Assembly (NCBI GenBank): GCA_964529445.1
Contig: CAZGWJ010000014.1
Span: 1-43,924, forward strand
DNA from: CAZGWJ01 sp964529445
GTDB lineage: Bacteria > Oederibacteriota > Muellerivitia > Muellerivitales > Muellerivitaceae
Reading direction: 5' to 3'
Length of the DNA: 43,924 nt
Under the pieces are notes generated by a model. That model had not been told where the DNA came from. It worked only from the letters and a program-made list of their open reading frames with translations, and searched no databases. Made by a program: the position numbers and the translations under genes. Position 1 is the stretch's first letter, and each line of letters starts with the position of its first letter. This document shows, in pieces, positions 24,943-31,999 of this stretch.

Positions 24943-25448
24943 CGACCTTCCCCCGCTTTCAGGGACACCGCGCCGCCGGGGACAAACCCCACGTTGCGGA
25001 TGCCGCGGCCCGCGATCTCCCGGGCCAGTTGTTCCCCGGAATCCGGGTCCGCCCCGTCGCCGTACACGACGACCCGCGCGGCCTTCGAGGACGCGATCCT
25101 TTTCACGACGGCCGGATCGGTGGGCGAAAGATAGTCGAAGGGCACGTTCCAGGACCCTTCCCGGCTCCAACGGGCGTGCTCCTCGGGAGAGCGGGCGTCG
25201 AGGAGGAGCGTGCGCCCGTCCGTGAGCAGGGGGCTGTCCGCCGGTACGGGATCCGCCTCACCCAGCGTCTCCGGGCAGGGCACGAGGATCTCGTACTCGA
25301 TCTTCTGCACGAGGGGGATTCCCTCACGGCGCAACGCGTTGAAGGCGAAGGCGATGCCGGCGCAGAGCAGGACCAGCACTGCCGCGTCCCGCGCGGCCAC
25401 GGTCAGGGGCGGAAAGGGATCGGAAAGGGACCCGGTCAGTCGAGGCAC
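24939..25448 (-). CDS. Membrane-anchored rhodanese-like domain lacking the catalytic cysteine
   Basis: 169 residues. One helix (about 20-40, DAAVLVLLCAGIAFAFNAL) anchors the protein. The rhodanese fold is recognisable (LLLDARSPEEHARWSREGSWNVPFDYL). The active-site loop reads VVVYGDGADPDSGEQLA, with Gly130 where the sulfur-carrying Cys should be. It is therefore probably not a sulfurtransferase and may be a binding or scaffold domain. Start is GTG 25448 with GAGGAG six bases upstream, overlapping the TPR gene by 13 bases. Confidence 0.8.
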   Translation of the reverse strand: MPRLTGSLSDPFPPLTVAARDAAVLVLLCAGIAFAFNALRREGIPLVQKIEYEILVPCPETLGEADPVPADSPLLTDGRTLLLDARSPEEHARWSREGSWNVPFDYLSPTDPAVVKRIASSKAARVVVYGDGADPDSGEQLAREIAGRGIRNVGFVPGGAVSLKAGEGR

Positions 25449-27001
25449 GAGGAACTCCTCTGCACGGACTCGTCCTGGCGCAGGAGGTCCTGGACCCGCT
25501 CGTCGAGGAGGCTTCCTTCCAGGCCGTAATCGATCTCGACGTGCCCGGGAGGGGCTTCCTCGCCCGGCAGGGCCGGTTTCGTCGCGAAGGTGGCCAATAC
25601 CCTGAGGAACACGCGGTGGTCGCGGTAATCGTAGGCGTCGATGCGGCTCTCCCGCAGGGCGTACTCGTAGACGATCCCGGACTTCACCCCCGGCGCCCAG
25701 GAAGGAAGGTAGCATCCGACCGAGGCCTTTCCACTCGTCTCCCGGCGCGAAAGGAAACCCCGCGTCGCATCGAAATACCCGGTGGACGCGGGATACGCAT
25801 CCTGCGAGGCCGTGAGGCCCGCGCGAAGGGACCACCCCGCCAAGAGGCGCAGATCGAGGGTGACGAGGGCGGAGGCTCCCCACAGGTGGTAAGGGTCCTT
25901 ATCGGCCAGGTAACGGCGTCCCGTCAGGGCTGCCACGAGCCGCATCCGCCTCCCCAGGGCAAGGTTCTTCGCGAAACCCCCGTCGGTCTCGAGTCGACTG
26001 CGGCCCGACTCGCGGAAGAGCCGGCGCCCCGCGCCTCCGAAGGCCATCCAGCCGCCCGGCATTTCGAGTTCGAATTCGCCGCGGTGGGCCTCGTAGAACC
26101 ACAGGGGCCCCGGCTCGTAGCGGTCCCCCGCGACCACCTGGGACGCCTCGAAACGGTACCCCGCCAGCACCCGCCAATCCCCTGCCCGAGAAAGGACCAC
26201 CGGACGGACACCCAGGATGAGGTGGCCGAGTTCCCGTGCCTGACGCCGGGAATACCCGTTCCCTTTCGCTTGGGCCTCCAGCACGGGACGCACGATCGAA
26301 GGTTTCCCGCCCTCGGGATAGGCCAGGCTCACCCAGAGGGACGCGTTCCCGCTGGGGCTGGAAGCGTCCTCGTCCGCAGCCGTCGGGTCCGCGGGCGAAC
26401 CCGTGAGGGCGTTCTCCACCCATCCGCCGTTCAAGTCCACCCTTCCGGAAAGGATGGGGACGAACCCGGGGTCCAGGGCGGCGAAGTGGGCGATGGCCCG
26501 GCGGTCTTCCGGGAAGGCGGCGGGACTTTGCCGAGCCGCGGAGAGGTGACGGCTTGCCTCCGTGGACCTTCCCGCGTGGCGCTCCACGATGGACTTCAGG
26601 AGCGAGGCCCTGGCCGCCAGGACGCCTCCGGGCGGGACCTCGGTCGTCTCCAGGATCTCCCGGGCCGGATCCAAGGCCCCCTGCTGGACATGAACCCAGG
26701 CCATCCGGAGCGGCGCCTCGGGATCATCGGGATCCCGGACCGCTTGCTCCGAGAGGGTCTTCAAGGCCCAGAAGTCGTTTTGATCCGCCAGGTACGCCCG
26801 GGCCAGAAGGAATCGCAGGGTGCGCGCATCCGCGGGATTCGCGGAGAGAGCGTCCTTGAGAAGCGCGACGGCTTCTTTCGAGCGTCCGCGGTCGAGAAGG
26901 TCCCGGGCGCGGGCCTCGGCGGAAAGATCCTGGGAACGGGGCGATCCGGGAACCAGGAGGAAAAGGAGCAGGAGGACCGCCGGAAGCGGGGATCGGGCCA
27001 T
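25436..27001 (-). CDS. Secreted TPR protein with predicted C-terminal beta-barrel
   Basis: 521 residues with a signal peptide (AVLLLLFLLVPGSPRSQ). TPR-like helices occupy about 25-165 (RARDLLDRGRSKEAVALLKDAL and following). From about 185 to the end strand-rich segments such as GDWRVLAGYRFEASQVVAG, RLVAALTGRRYLADK and WSLRAGLTASQD suggest an outer-membrane barrel. This TPR-plus-barrel layout is common in surface assembly and export partners. ATG 27001 is 2 bases after the preceding stop. It could tether the cluster products at the outer membrane; that role is inference. Confidence 0.72.
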   Translation of the reverse strand: MARSPLPAVLLLLFLLVPGSPRSQDLSAEARARDLLDRGRSKEAVALLKDALSANPADARTLRFLLARAYLADQNDFWALKTLSEQAVRDPDDPEAPLRMAWVHVQQGALDPAREILETTEVPPGGVLAARASLLKSIVERHAGRSTEASRHLSAARQSPAAFPEDRRAIAHFAALDPGFVPILSGRVDLNGGWVENALTGSPADPTAADEDASSPSGNASLWVSLAYPEGGKPSIVRPVLEAQAKGNGYSRRQARELGHLILGVRPVVLSRAGDWRVLAGYRFEASQVVAGDRYEPGPLWFYEAHRGEFELEMPGGWMAFGGAGRRLFRESGRSRLETDGGFAKNLALGRRMRLVAALTGRRYLADKDPYHLWGASALVTLDLRLLAGWSLRAGLTASQDAYPASTGYFDATRGFLSRRETSGKASVGCYLPSWAPGVKSGIVYEYALRESRIDAYDYRDHRVFLRVLATFATKPALPGEEAPPGHVEIDYGLEGSLLDERVQDLLRQDESVQRSSSCLD

Positions 27002-27003
27002 GG

Positions 27004-27918
27004 TCAAGGCCCCAGGGGGTCGAGGGGATGACCGAGCCCCATCGCCGCGCCGGTCGCCCCGCCCTCCGCGGGCGGGGACATGCAACAACGGAAACCCCGG
27101 GCGGAAGGCACCCAACCTGGCACGTACTGGCACCGGTGGAGATAGGCCGAATCGGAACAGTTGAAGGCGCCGCCCCGGACGGTGCTGTCATCCCCGTTCG
27201 CGGTGTGTTCCCAGAGGTTCCCGTTCATGTCGAGGACGCCCCACTCGTTGGTGCAATTCGGGAAGGAGCCCGTCGGCATCAGGTGGAACAGCCAATATTC
27301 CGGCCACGGACCGAAGGCATCGATGCCGTTGCAGGTGGTGGGTTCGTAGGTGTCGCCGTAGGAATAGACGGTCCCGTCCGGCCCTTCGCAGGCGAGGAGC
27401 CATTCCTCGGGGGTGCAAAGCCGCTTGCCCGCGGCCTGGCAGGCCGCCTCGGCCGTGGCGTTGTCCTGCACCTGCCAGGGGATCACGCCCGGCACGCTCC
27501 GGGCCTCGCTGCCGTCGGCCCCTTCCCAGGTCGCGTTGGCGTCGGGGCGCGAGGCCTCGTACCGGTCGATACAGAAGACCCCGGCCACCGGCACCATGTC
27601 ATCGGGACAGGTGATGGATCCTCCGGAAGCCGGTTTGCAACGGTTGCCGATGCATTGGAAGCCGATGCCGCAATCGTCGTCCTTCGTACATTGGTAGACG
27701 CAGCGCCCGGAAGCGTTGCAGATCTTCGGCGCGGGGCAATCCAGGTCCTCGTAGCATTTCTGCCTCACGCAGCCCTGGGTCACGCCGAGGACGAATAGAA
27801 GCAAGCCGTGAAGACCCGCGAGCGCGGTCAGGAAAGCGACCGAACGGGCCAATCCCAGGAGGAGGCAGGCGGGTTTTTTCACCTCGGGTAAATCCTTCAC
27901 GGCGGTCCTATTCGTCAT
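27004..27918 (-). CDS. Formylglycine-generating-enzyme-like protein with Cys-rich N-terminal domain
   Basis: 304 residues. A signal anchor (about 18-48) ends before Cys50. A Cys-rich segment (50-104; CPAPKICNASGRCVYQC, CGIGFQCIGNRC) looks disulfide-knotted. The FGE/SUMF1 fold follows (about 107-290): CIDRYEASRPDAN, AAGKRLCTPEEWLLACEG, LDMNGNLWEHTAN, RGGAFNCSDSAYLHRC and GFRCC. The two Cys in the last block are 9 residues apart, not 5 as in copper-binding FGE enzymes, so catalysis is doubtful. It opens the minus-strand operon that runs to 22402. Confidence 0.82.
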   Translation of the reverse strand: MTNRTAVKDLPEVKKPACLLLGLARSVAFLTALAGLHGLLLFVLGVTQGCVRQKCYEDLDCPAPKICNASGRCVYQCTKDDDCGIGFQCIGNRCKPASGGSITCPDDMVPVAGVFCIDRYEASRPDANATWEGADGSEARSVPGVIPWQVQDNATAEAACQAAGKRLCTPEEWLLACEGPDGTVYSYGDTYEPTTCNGIDAFGPWPEYWLFHLMPTGSFPNCTNEWGVLDMNGNLWEHTANGDDSTVRGGAFNCSDSAYLHRCQYVPGWVPSARGFRCCMSPPAEGGATGAAMGLGHPLDPLGP

Positions 27919-27977
27919 CCCGATAGTCGGCCGAAGCCCGACAGAGATAATGGAGTTGAAATAACTGGCCTATGCCA

Positions 27978-28006
27978 ATAATAGGCCCTTTGGGTTCCGG
28001 GTGCAA
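27978..28006 (-). promoter_or_regulatory. Promoter of the Cys-rich/disulfide operon with overlapping 11-bp word
   Basis: On the minus strand TTGCAC (complement of 28001-28006) and TATTAT (complement of 27978-27983) are 17 bp apart, 60 bp before the FGE-like start. The word TTATTGGCATA (complement of 27971-27981) overlaps the -10 and also occurs in the DUF134 palindrome at 29223-29233. GGCCTAT (27967-27973) and ATAGGCC (27981-27987) flank it as an inverted repeat. Confidence 0.55.
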
Positions 28007-28016
28007 GTTGGAAAGG

Positions 28017-29189
28017 TCAAGGAGCCGGTTTCCCGGCTGAAAGGAAGGCCGAGAGGGCCGCTTCCGAAAGGGTCCCTTCCTGCAGGACTCCGTTGACCAG
28101 GTAGGTGGGCGTCCCGTTCACCCCGAGCCGGATCCCCTCGCGGATGTCCCGTTCGATCCGCTTGCCCGCATCCCCGCCCTCGATGCATTCCCGGAGGATC
28201 TTCGCCGGAAGGCCGATCCGGACCGCGAGGTCCTCCAGGCGCACCCGCTCCGGCCTTCTTTGTTCCAGTTCACGGATCAGCGCGTCGTTGGCCTCCCAGA
28301 AAAGCCCCCGTCGCGCGGCGCATTCCGCGAAAAAGGCGAACCGGCAGGCGTGGCGGTGGAAAGGGCGTTCCAGGCCCGGATGACAGGCCGCATCGAGCGG
28401 GAAATGACGGTGAACGAGCCGAACCCGGTCCGGATGGCGTGACACGAGTTGCCGGATGCGCCGATGCTCCAGCCGGCAATAGGGGCATTCGTAATCGGTG
28501 AACTCGACGATCGTGACCTTGGGATCCCTCGCCCCGATCCAGGGTTCGCCTTCGGCCGTCACGCCCCGGTCCAAGCCGCTTCCACCCAGATCGGGAAGTC
28601 GCCAATAGGCGGGCCATCCGGCCCCGATCAACGCGGCTGTTCCCAGGACGGTTGCGAGCGCAACAAGGACCGCACGGGGCCGCGAGACCGCCTCCCGGAG
28701 ATCCTCACGGAGCGCCTGGACGACGCCGGAACCGCTCGCCTCCAGATCGAGGACCGAGAGGAGGAGAAGGGCGGCGTTCAGCAGGTGCAGGATCGTGCAA
28801 TACACGCAGACGGCATCGATCCGGAAGGCCGACACCCAGGCAAGGCGAAGGGAAACCAGGCAGGCCAGGAAGGAGAGGAGAAGGATCGACCCCGCAAGGC
28901 GCGAACCGCCCGCGGGAACCCGACGAAGGGCCGCGAGAGCCAGCCCCAGGAGCGTCAGATAGGCCAGGACGCCCCAGGCCGACACGGGAGCACCCGCGAA
29001 GACCGAATCCGGCGAAAGGGCGATGGACCCGCAGCGCGCCTGGCCTCCGGCGTCGCAGAGCGGATGGTAGGAGGGGTCGGTGTGGACGAGGACATGGATC
29101 CTCGTGAGCTCGGCGGAAAGTCCCAATCCGAGAACGGCAAGGATCACCCGAAGCATCGCGATCCGGATGGGGCGGCGGGACGGGTTCAT
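28017..29189 (-). CDS. Vitamin K epoxide reductase-DsbA fusion protein
   Basis: 390 residues. The N-terminal VKOR domain (about 8-150, four to five helices) has the shuttle cysteines Cys45 and Cys53 and the quinone-side CVYC (128-131). After a linker helix, a periplasmic DsbA/thioredoxin domain (about 215-385) has Cys235-Pro-Tyr-Cys238 and the cis-Pro loop GTPTYLVNG. It oxidises thiols of secreted proteins and passes electrons to the quinone pool, replacing DsbA and DsbB. ATG 29189 lacks a ribosome site but an AT-rich TTAAAT lies just upstream (complement of 29196-29201). It is divergent from the DUF134 gene. Confidence 0.92.
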   Translation of the reverse strand: MNPSRRPIRIAMLRVILAVLGLGLSAELTRIHVLVHTDPSYHPLCDAGGQARCGSIALSPDSVFAGAPVSAWGVLAYLTLLGLALAALRRVPAGGSRLAGSILLLSFLACLVSLRLAWVSAFRIDAVCVYCTILHLLNAALLLLSVLDLEASGSGVVQALREDLREAVSRPRAVLVALATVLGTAALIGAGWPAYWRLPDLGGSGLDRGVTAEGEPWIGARDPKVTIVEFTDYECPYCRLEHRRIRQLVSRHPDRVRLVHRHFPLDAACHPGLERPFHRHACRFAFFAECAARRGLFWEANDALIRELEQRRPERVRLEDLAVRIGLPAKILRECIEGGDAGKRIERDIREGIRLGVNGTPTYLVNGVLQEGTLSEAALSAFLSAGKPAP

Positions 29190-29213
29190 GGACTTATTTA
29201 ACCACCCCTGGCC

Positions 29214-29242
29214 TTGACATTGTTATTGGCATATGCTAATTA
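29214..29242 (+). promoter_or_regulatory. DUF134 promoter with internal palindrome (candidate operator)
   Basis: A perfect TTGACA (29214-29219) is followed 17 bp later by TAATTA (29237-29242) preceded by TG. The 20-bp near-palindrome TTATTGGCATATGCTAATTA (29223-29242) fills the spacer and -10. The ATG of the DUF134 gene is at 29249, with no ribosome site, so the transcript may be leaderless. For the divergent VKOR gene the palindrome covers its -35 position. Confidence 0.6.
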
Positions 29243-29248
29243 CCATTC

Positions 29249-29623
29249 ATGCCTCGTCCCGAACGTTGCCGACGCGTCGGCTCGAAACCCCTTTGCTCCT
29301 CCTTCAAGCCCCAGGGCGTTCCCCGGGGTTTCCTGAAGGAAGTCCTTCTCCATCTCGACGAGTTGGAAGCCGTCCGCCTGGTGGACCTCGAAGGGATGTA
29401 CCAGGAGGAGGCCGCCGAGAAACTGGGCGTCTCCCGGCAGACGCTTGGCAATATCCTGGAATCGGCCCGGAAGAAGGTCTCCGACGCCGTCGTGAACGGC
29501 AAGGTCCTCAATATCGAGGGTGGGGCCGTGCACACCAGCCCCGAAGAGGCCCGGAACTGCCCGCGCTGCGGACGGCACCGGAACCGGGGAAACCGGAACG
29601 GTTGGGGAAAGAACGGGGACTGA
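29249..29623 (+). CDS. DUF134/UPF0251 family DNA-binding protein
   Basis: 124 residues. It starts MPRPERCRRV as usual in the family. A sigma70 region 4-like helix-turn-helix (EEAAEKLGVSRQTLGNILESARKKV, about 51-75) should bind DNA. The C-terminus has CPRCGRHRNRG, which could bind metal or Fe-S. In many anaerobes DUF134 genes lead clusters of NifX-like and Mrp/MinD-like genes, as here. The palindrome over its own promoter makes it the best candidate regulator of this cluster and of the disulfide block. Confidence 0.88.
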   Translation: MPRPERCRRVGSKPLCSSFKPQGVPRGFLKEVLLHLDELEAVRLVDLEGMYQEEAAEKLGVSRQTLGNILESARKKVSDAVVNGKVLNIEGGAVHTSPEEARNCPRCGRHRNRGNRNGWGKNGD

Positions 29624-29740
29624 CCCCCGGGGTGTCGGAAAATGCCGCCCCATCAGCGAGGCGCTCCCTGCCTTGAACAGCGATCTCCCTCCTGCGAGTC
29701 CGTCATGACCCGGGGATAGGGGAAAAAGGAGAGTGTCGTC

Positions 29741-30058
29741 ATGCCCAGAGGAGACAGAACGGGCCCTGCGGGAGCGGGTCCCAGGACCGGCAGGGCCGCG
29801 GGTTTCTGCGCGGGAAACGGGGCGCCGGGATTCATGAGCGGCGCACCGGTCCGTGGTTTCGGCCGCAGGCGCGGATTCGGCGGGGGCGGATGGGGTTGGA
29901 GGAACGGGTTCAACATCTCGGGCCTTTTCGGTTGGGGCTCGGCCCCGGCGAATCCCGATTCGGAGAAGACCACCCTTGAGAACCAGGCGGATCGGCTCCA
30001 GTCGGAACTGGAATCCATCCGGAAGCGGCTTTCGGAGATCGAATCCGACAGGTCCTGA
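29741..30058 (+). CDS. DUF5320 family small Gly-rich protein
   Basis: 105 residues. The N-terminus MPRGDRTGPAGAGPRTGRAAGFCAG is the DUF5320 signature. A Gly/Arg/Trp-rich middle (GFGRRRGFGGGGWGWRNGF) is followed by a short coiled coil (about 76-103, TLENQADRLQSELESIRKRL). Function is unknown; such genes are commonly found beside NifX-like and Mrp-like genes. The start at 29741 has AAAGGAG upstream. Confidence 0.85.
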   Translation: MPRGDRTGPAGAGPRTGRAAGFCAGNGAPGFMSGAPVRGFGRRRGFGGGGWGWRNGFNISGLFGWGSAPANPDSEKTTLENQADRLQSELESIRKRLSEIESDRS

Positions 30059-30154
30059 ACGCGCAGGAAACGGCCCGATCACGGCCGGGCGGGGAATCTC
30101 CCGTTCGGCCGCGCTTCCCTTCATGAACGTCGGTGACCACCCCAAGGAGAACAC

Positions 30155-30517
30155 ATGAAGATCGTTTTCACCACATCGGGGACCGACCTGAAGGCCCCGC
30201 TCGACCCCCGCTTCGGGAGGGCCGCGAGATTCCTGGTCTTCGACCTGGACCTGAACGATTTCGAGGTCTTCGACAACGCCCAGAACCTCCAGGCGGCCCA
30301 GGGAGCGGGCATCCAGGCGGCCCAGACCGTGGCCAAGGCGGGAGCAACAGCGCTCGTGACCGGCCATTGCGGCCCCAAGGCCTTCCGGGTCTTGTCGGCC
30401 GCGGGCGTGAAGATCTACAACACCGATGCCGCCACGGTTGAGGAGGCCTTGACCCGTTACCGGGCCGGACAGTTGAAGGAAGCCGCCGGAGCCGATGTCG
30501 AAGGGCATTGGGCTTGA
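30155..30517 (+). CDS. NifX/NafY-like (dinitrogenase Fe-Mo cofactor-biosynthesis fold) protein
   Basis: 120 residues. MKIVFTTSGTDLKAPLDPRFGRAARFLVFD, AAQTVAKAGATALVTGHCGPKAFRVL and AGVKIYNTDAATVEEAL are typical of the NifB/NifX-like family that includes the orange protein (ORP) with a Mo-Cu-S cluster. No nif genes are near, so an orange-protein-like role is more likely than nitrogen fixation. The start at 30155 has AAGGAG upstream. A paralog lies at 33739-34077. Confidence 0.87.
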   Translation: MKIVFTTSGTDLKAPLDPRFGRAARFLVFDLDLNDFEVFDNAQNLQAAQGAGIQAAQTVAKAGATALVTGHCGPKAFRVLSAAGVKIYNTDAATVEEALTRYRAGQLKEAAGADVEGHWA

Positions 30518-30524
30518 TCCCGGC

Positions 30525-31388
30525 ATGAAGACCCCCCTCGACTGCATGCCCTGCTTCGTGCGCCAGGCGCTCGAGGCCAGCCGTCTCTACTCCCCGGATC
30601 CCGCCGTGCAGGAGCGCATCGTGCGGGAGGTGATGGATTGGGCCGCCCAGGCGGACCTCTCCCTGCCCCCCCCGGTCATGGGACAGCGCATCCACCGGCG
30701 CCTGCGCGAACTCACCGGCGTCGCGGACCCCTATCGCGTGGCGAAGGACCGGTTGAACCGCATGGCCACCGTGTTGAGGTCGGATTTGGAGCCGGAGATC
30801 GCGGCCGCGAAGGATCCGCTCCTGTTCCGGACCCGCCTGGCCATCGCAGGCAACGTCATCGACATGGGCGCCCACGGCGAGATCGAGGAGAGCGCCGTGC
30901 GACAGGCCCTGCGGGAGGCCCTCACCCAACCCTTGGAAGGCGATCCAGAGGGGTACCGCCGGGCCGTCGACTTGGCGCGCGACATCCTGTATCTCGCCGA
31001 TAACGCCGGGGAGATCGTCTTCGACCGCCTGCTCATCGAGCACCTGGGACCCTCCCGCGTCACGGTGGCCGTGAGGGGCGGCCCGGTCCTCAACGATGCC
31101 GTGATGGAGGACGCGCTGGCCGTCGGACTCGACCGGATCGTGCCAGTCATCGCCAACGGCTCCGACGCGCCGGCCACCCTCTTGTCGGACTGCAATGCAT
31201 CTTTTCGGGAGGCCTATGCGGCCGCCGACCTGGTCCTGGCGAAGGGCCAGGGGAACTACGAATCCCTGAACGACGAGACGCGGAGGATGTTCTTCCTTTT
31301 CAAGGCCAAGTGCCCCGTGATCGCCGAGCGAGCGGGCGTGTCGCCCGGTGCCCTCGTGCTGGAACGGACCCGGGAGACCCAACCATGA
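30525..31388 (+). CDS. DUF89/ARMT1-like metal-dependent phosphatase
   Basis: 287 residues. The N-terminal DCMPCFVRQALEASRL holds the CxxC of stand-alone DUF89 proteins. Catalytic-core motifs are GNVIDMG, YLADNAGEIVFDRLLIE, NDAVMEDAL and GQGNYESLND. Characterised DUF89 members are damage-control phosphatases acting on sugar or cofactor phosphates. The start at 30525 fits the family; an ATG at 30495 overlaps the NifX-like gene by 23 bases. Its presence in an orange-protein cluster is unusual. It overlaps the next start (ATGA). Confidence 0.85.
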   Translation: MKTPLDCMPCFVRQALEASRLYSPDPAVQERIVREVMDWAAQADLSLPPPVMGQRIHRRLRELTGVADPYRVAKDRLNRMATVLRSDLEPEIAAAKDPLLFRTRLAIAGNVIDMGAHGEIEESAVRQALREALTQPLEGDPEGYRRAVDLARDILYLADNAGEIVFDRLLIEHLGPSRVTVAVRGGPVLNDAVMEDALAVGLDRIVPVIANGSDAPATLLSDCNASFREAYAAADLVLAKGQGNYESLNDETRRMFFLFKAKCPVIAERAGVSPGALVLERTRETQP

Positions 31389-31999
31389 ATCGACGCACGA
31401 TCCTGGTGCAACTCAGCGCCCACGCCCCCTTCACGGCTCTCGGTGCGGCCTCGGGCATCCTCCTCATGATCGTCCTGAACAGGATCGAAGTCCCCCGCCC
31501 CGTCTCGGAAACCCTCTTCTGGACCCTCCATCCCCTGCATGTCCTGGTGAGCGCCCTGGTGACCACCGCCATGTACCGACTCCATGAGAAGGGCGGCTGG
31601 GCGAAGACCCTCCTCATCGGTTACCTGGGTTCCGTCGGCATCGCGACCCTGAGCGATTCCCTGATTCCATACGCGGGGGAATGGCTGCTGGGACTCCCCA
31701 ACCGGGGACTGCACCTGGGATTCATCGAGAAAGCGTGGCTGGTCAATCCCCTGGCCTTGGGCGGCATCGCCCTCGCCTTCGCGTGGCCCAGGACCCGCTT
31801 CCCCCACGCCTTCCACATGTTCCTGAGCACCTGGGCTTCCCTTTTCCACATGCAGATGGCCCTGGGAACAAGTCCCGGCATCGGCCAACTGGCCGCCATT
31901 GCCGTCTTCCTGTTCCTGGCCGTATGGATCCCCTGCTGTACCAGCGACATCGTCTTTCCCCTGCTCTGGGTGAAGGGCCGGCGAAAGGACCGGAAATGA
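31385..31999 (+). CDS. Unknown His-rich integral membrane protein
   Basis: 204 residues with five to six helices. Polar residues in or near helices are striking: His13, His49, His52, Asp91, His110, His141, His144, His155, Cys184-Cys185 and Asp188. That is a pattern of metal transporters or membrane metalloenzymes. I recognise no named family. The ATGA overlaps on both sides (DUF89 and MinD-like 1) imply it is an essential part of the cluster. It might supply a metal to the Fe-S/NifX-like proteins; this is inference. Confidence 0.75.
   Translation: MNRRTILVQLSAHAPFTALGAASGILLMIVLNRIEVPRPVSETLFWTLHPLHVLVSALVTTAMYRLHEKGGWAKTLLIGYLGSVGIATLSDSLIPYAGEWLLGLPNRGLHLGFIEKAWLVNPLALGGIALAFAWPRTRFPHAFHMFLSTWASLFHMQMALGTSPGIGQLAAIAVFLFLAVWIPCCTSDIVFPLLWVKGRRKDRK

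Noticed and set aside
24939..25448. Active sulfurtransferase
   Set aside because: The catalytic Cys of the rhodanese loop is replaced by Gly.
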